Shown one piece after another: positions 63,561-64,000 of a stretch of DNA of 64,000 nucleotides. This DNA is from Streptomyces sp. cg36 (GTDB taxonomy: Bacteria > Actinomycetota > Actinomycetes > Streptomycetales > Streptomycetaceae): contig NZ_CP163520.1 in assembly GCF_041080675.1 (NCBI RefSeq), positions 6,973,501 to 7,037,500 of the forward strand. The letters are read 5' to 3'. Each line of letters starts with the position of its first letter. The first letter of the stretch is position 1. A program made the position numbers and the translations under genes. The notes under the pieces are model-generated. The model saw nothing but the letters and a program-made list of their open reading frames with translations, searched no databases and was not told the origin of the DNA.

Positions 63561-64000
63561 TCAGGGCTTGATGACCCAGGCGTCGCCCAGCGAGCGTTCG
63601 CCCGAGGAGTCGGACGGGCGGTTGATGACCCCGTCCCCGGCCGTGACCATCACGCTGGAGCCGCCGCCGTCCAGGTTGAGCGCCTCGCGCGCGCCGAGCT
63701 GGCGCATCAGGTCGGCGGTGTGCGCGATGCTCAGGCCCTCGCTGTAGCCCGCCTGGCGGCCGTCGACGACGACCAGCATCAGCCGGCCCTGGTCGTCGAC
63801 GCCCATCATGGAGCGCGGGTTGGAGCGGTTGGTCCAGTCGTAGGTGAACGACTGGTCGGCGCCGGAGCGGATGATGCCGTCGGCCATGGCGTTCACCGAG
63901 ACCTTGCCGTGGCGCACCAGGGTCGGCCCCACCTGCATGATCGTGGTGTCCGGGGTGAGGGGGACCGGGCGGCCGTAGCTGTCGTTGACGCGGGTGGTGA
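63561..64000 (-). CDS. Phosphodiester glycosidase-like protein (5' end outside window)
   Basis: The stop is at 63561, and the frame runs off the window at 64000 with TTRVNDSYGRPVPLTPDTTI upstream of the visible part. The C-terminal region of the NAGPA/YjbF family is recognisable: MQVGPTLVRHG, RSMMGVDDQGRLMLVVVDGR, GLSIAHTADLMRQLG and the metal/catalytic LNLDGGGSSVMV. Such secreted enzymes remove N-acetylglucosamine-1-phosphodiester groups, probably on cell-wall polymers. Signal peptide and start are not seen. Confidence 0.85.
   Translation of the reverse strand, partial: TTRVNDSYGRPVPLTPDTTIMQVGPTLVRHGKVSVNAMADGIIRSGADQSFTYDWTNRSNPRSMMGVDDQGRLMLVVVDGRQAGYSEGLSIAHTADLMRQLGAREALNLDGGGSSVMVTAGDGVINRPSDSSGERSLGDAWVIKP

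Overview
The window reads as chromosomal DNA of a Streptomyces or very close relative. GC content is very high, third positions are almost all G or C, GTG starts are common, and the gene families are typical of the genus: an SsgA-like sporulation protein, a conservon (cvnABCD) followed by two cytochromes P450, a streptophobe membrane protein, a DUF6777 protein, a PF04672-type methyltransferase and many secreted polysaccharide hydrolases. I see no rRNA, tRNA, CRISPR array, insertion sequence, prophage or biosynthetic gene cluster, and the coding looks continuous and chromosomal rather than recently acquired.

Layout. 1-6.5 kb: the end of a LysR regulator, a leftward MFS / dihydrolipoyl dehydrogenase / SDR run, a hemerythrin-like protein and NAD synthetase. 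6.5-13 kb: a ribbon-helix-helix (HicB-like) protein plus DUF4097 protein behind a 26-bp palindromic promoter, a LysR regulator divergent from a YVTN beta-propeller, a DUF6777 protein and a streptophobe protein. 13-17 kb: a leftward FHA-FHA-ABC exporter / SH3-like protein / Ser-Thr kinase operon, resembling the mycobacterial Rv1747-PknF pair. 17.2-19.7 kb: a polar amino acid (glutamate-type) ABC uptake operon. 19.8-27.6 kb: methyltransferases, a DUF6445 oxygenase-like protein, a quinol monooxygenase-like protein, a Tat-exported carotenoid oxygenase, an SsgA-like protein and a LUD-domain protein. 27.8-35.3 kb: a starch locus with a secreted alpha-amylase (CBM20) and an 1800-residue amylopullulanase with two GH13 active sites, preceded by MalR-like half-sites. 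35.3-42 kb: MazG-like and MgtC proteins, then the conservon with a CYP157-like/CYP154-like P450 pair. 42-50.5 kb: an inositol phosphatase-like protein, a double-module Lrp regulator, a flavodoxin-like protein, a 56-bp tandem repeat, an Asp23 protein, an SGNH hydrolase with calcium-type FG-GAP repeats, a GH64 beta-1,3-glucanase under a CebR-like box, an internally deleted glutathionyl-hydroquinone reductase and a serine hydrolase. 50.5-64 kb: a ketosynthase with an unusual N-terminal module, a GH18 chitinase under the chitin-type 12-bp repeats, a TetR/hydrolase pair with a triple CCTAGG operator, a DUF485/SSS symporter/LytS kinase operon, a GNAT protein, a Tat PI-PLC-like protein, a SpoIIE phosphatase and part of a phosphodiester glycosidase.

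How it works together. A strong theme is extracellular polysaccharide use: starch, beta-1,3-glucan and chitin enzymes, each with its own recognisable operator-promoter arrangement. A second theme is signalling: the kinase/FHA exporter, the conservon, the LytS kinase and the SpoIIE phosphatase. I do not see one wholly new multi-gene system. The most unusual items are the palindrome-plus-half-site promoter of the HicB-like/DUF4097 pair, the kinase/FHA/SH3 operon, the ketosynthase fusion, the non-standard P450 heme loop, the internally deleted reductase and two tandem-repeat regions. Several genes (about 6652, 11717, 20889, 22592, 61307) have a -10-like hexamer 6 or 7 nt before the start codon, suggesting leaderless transcripts.
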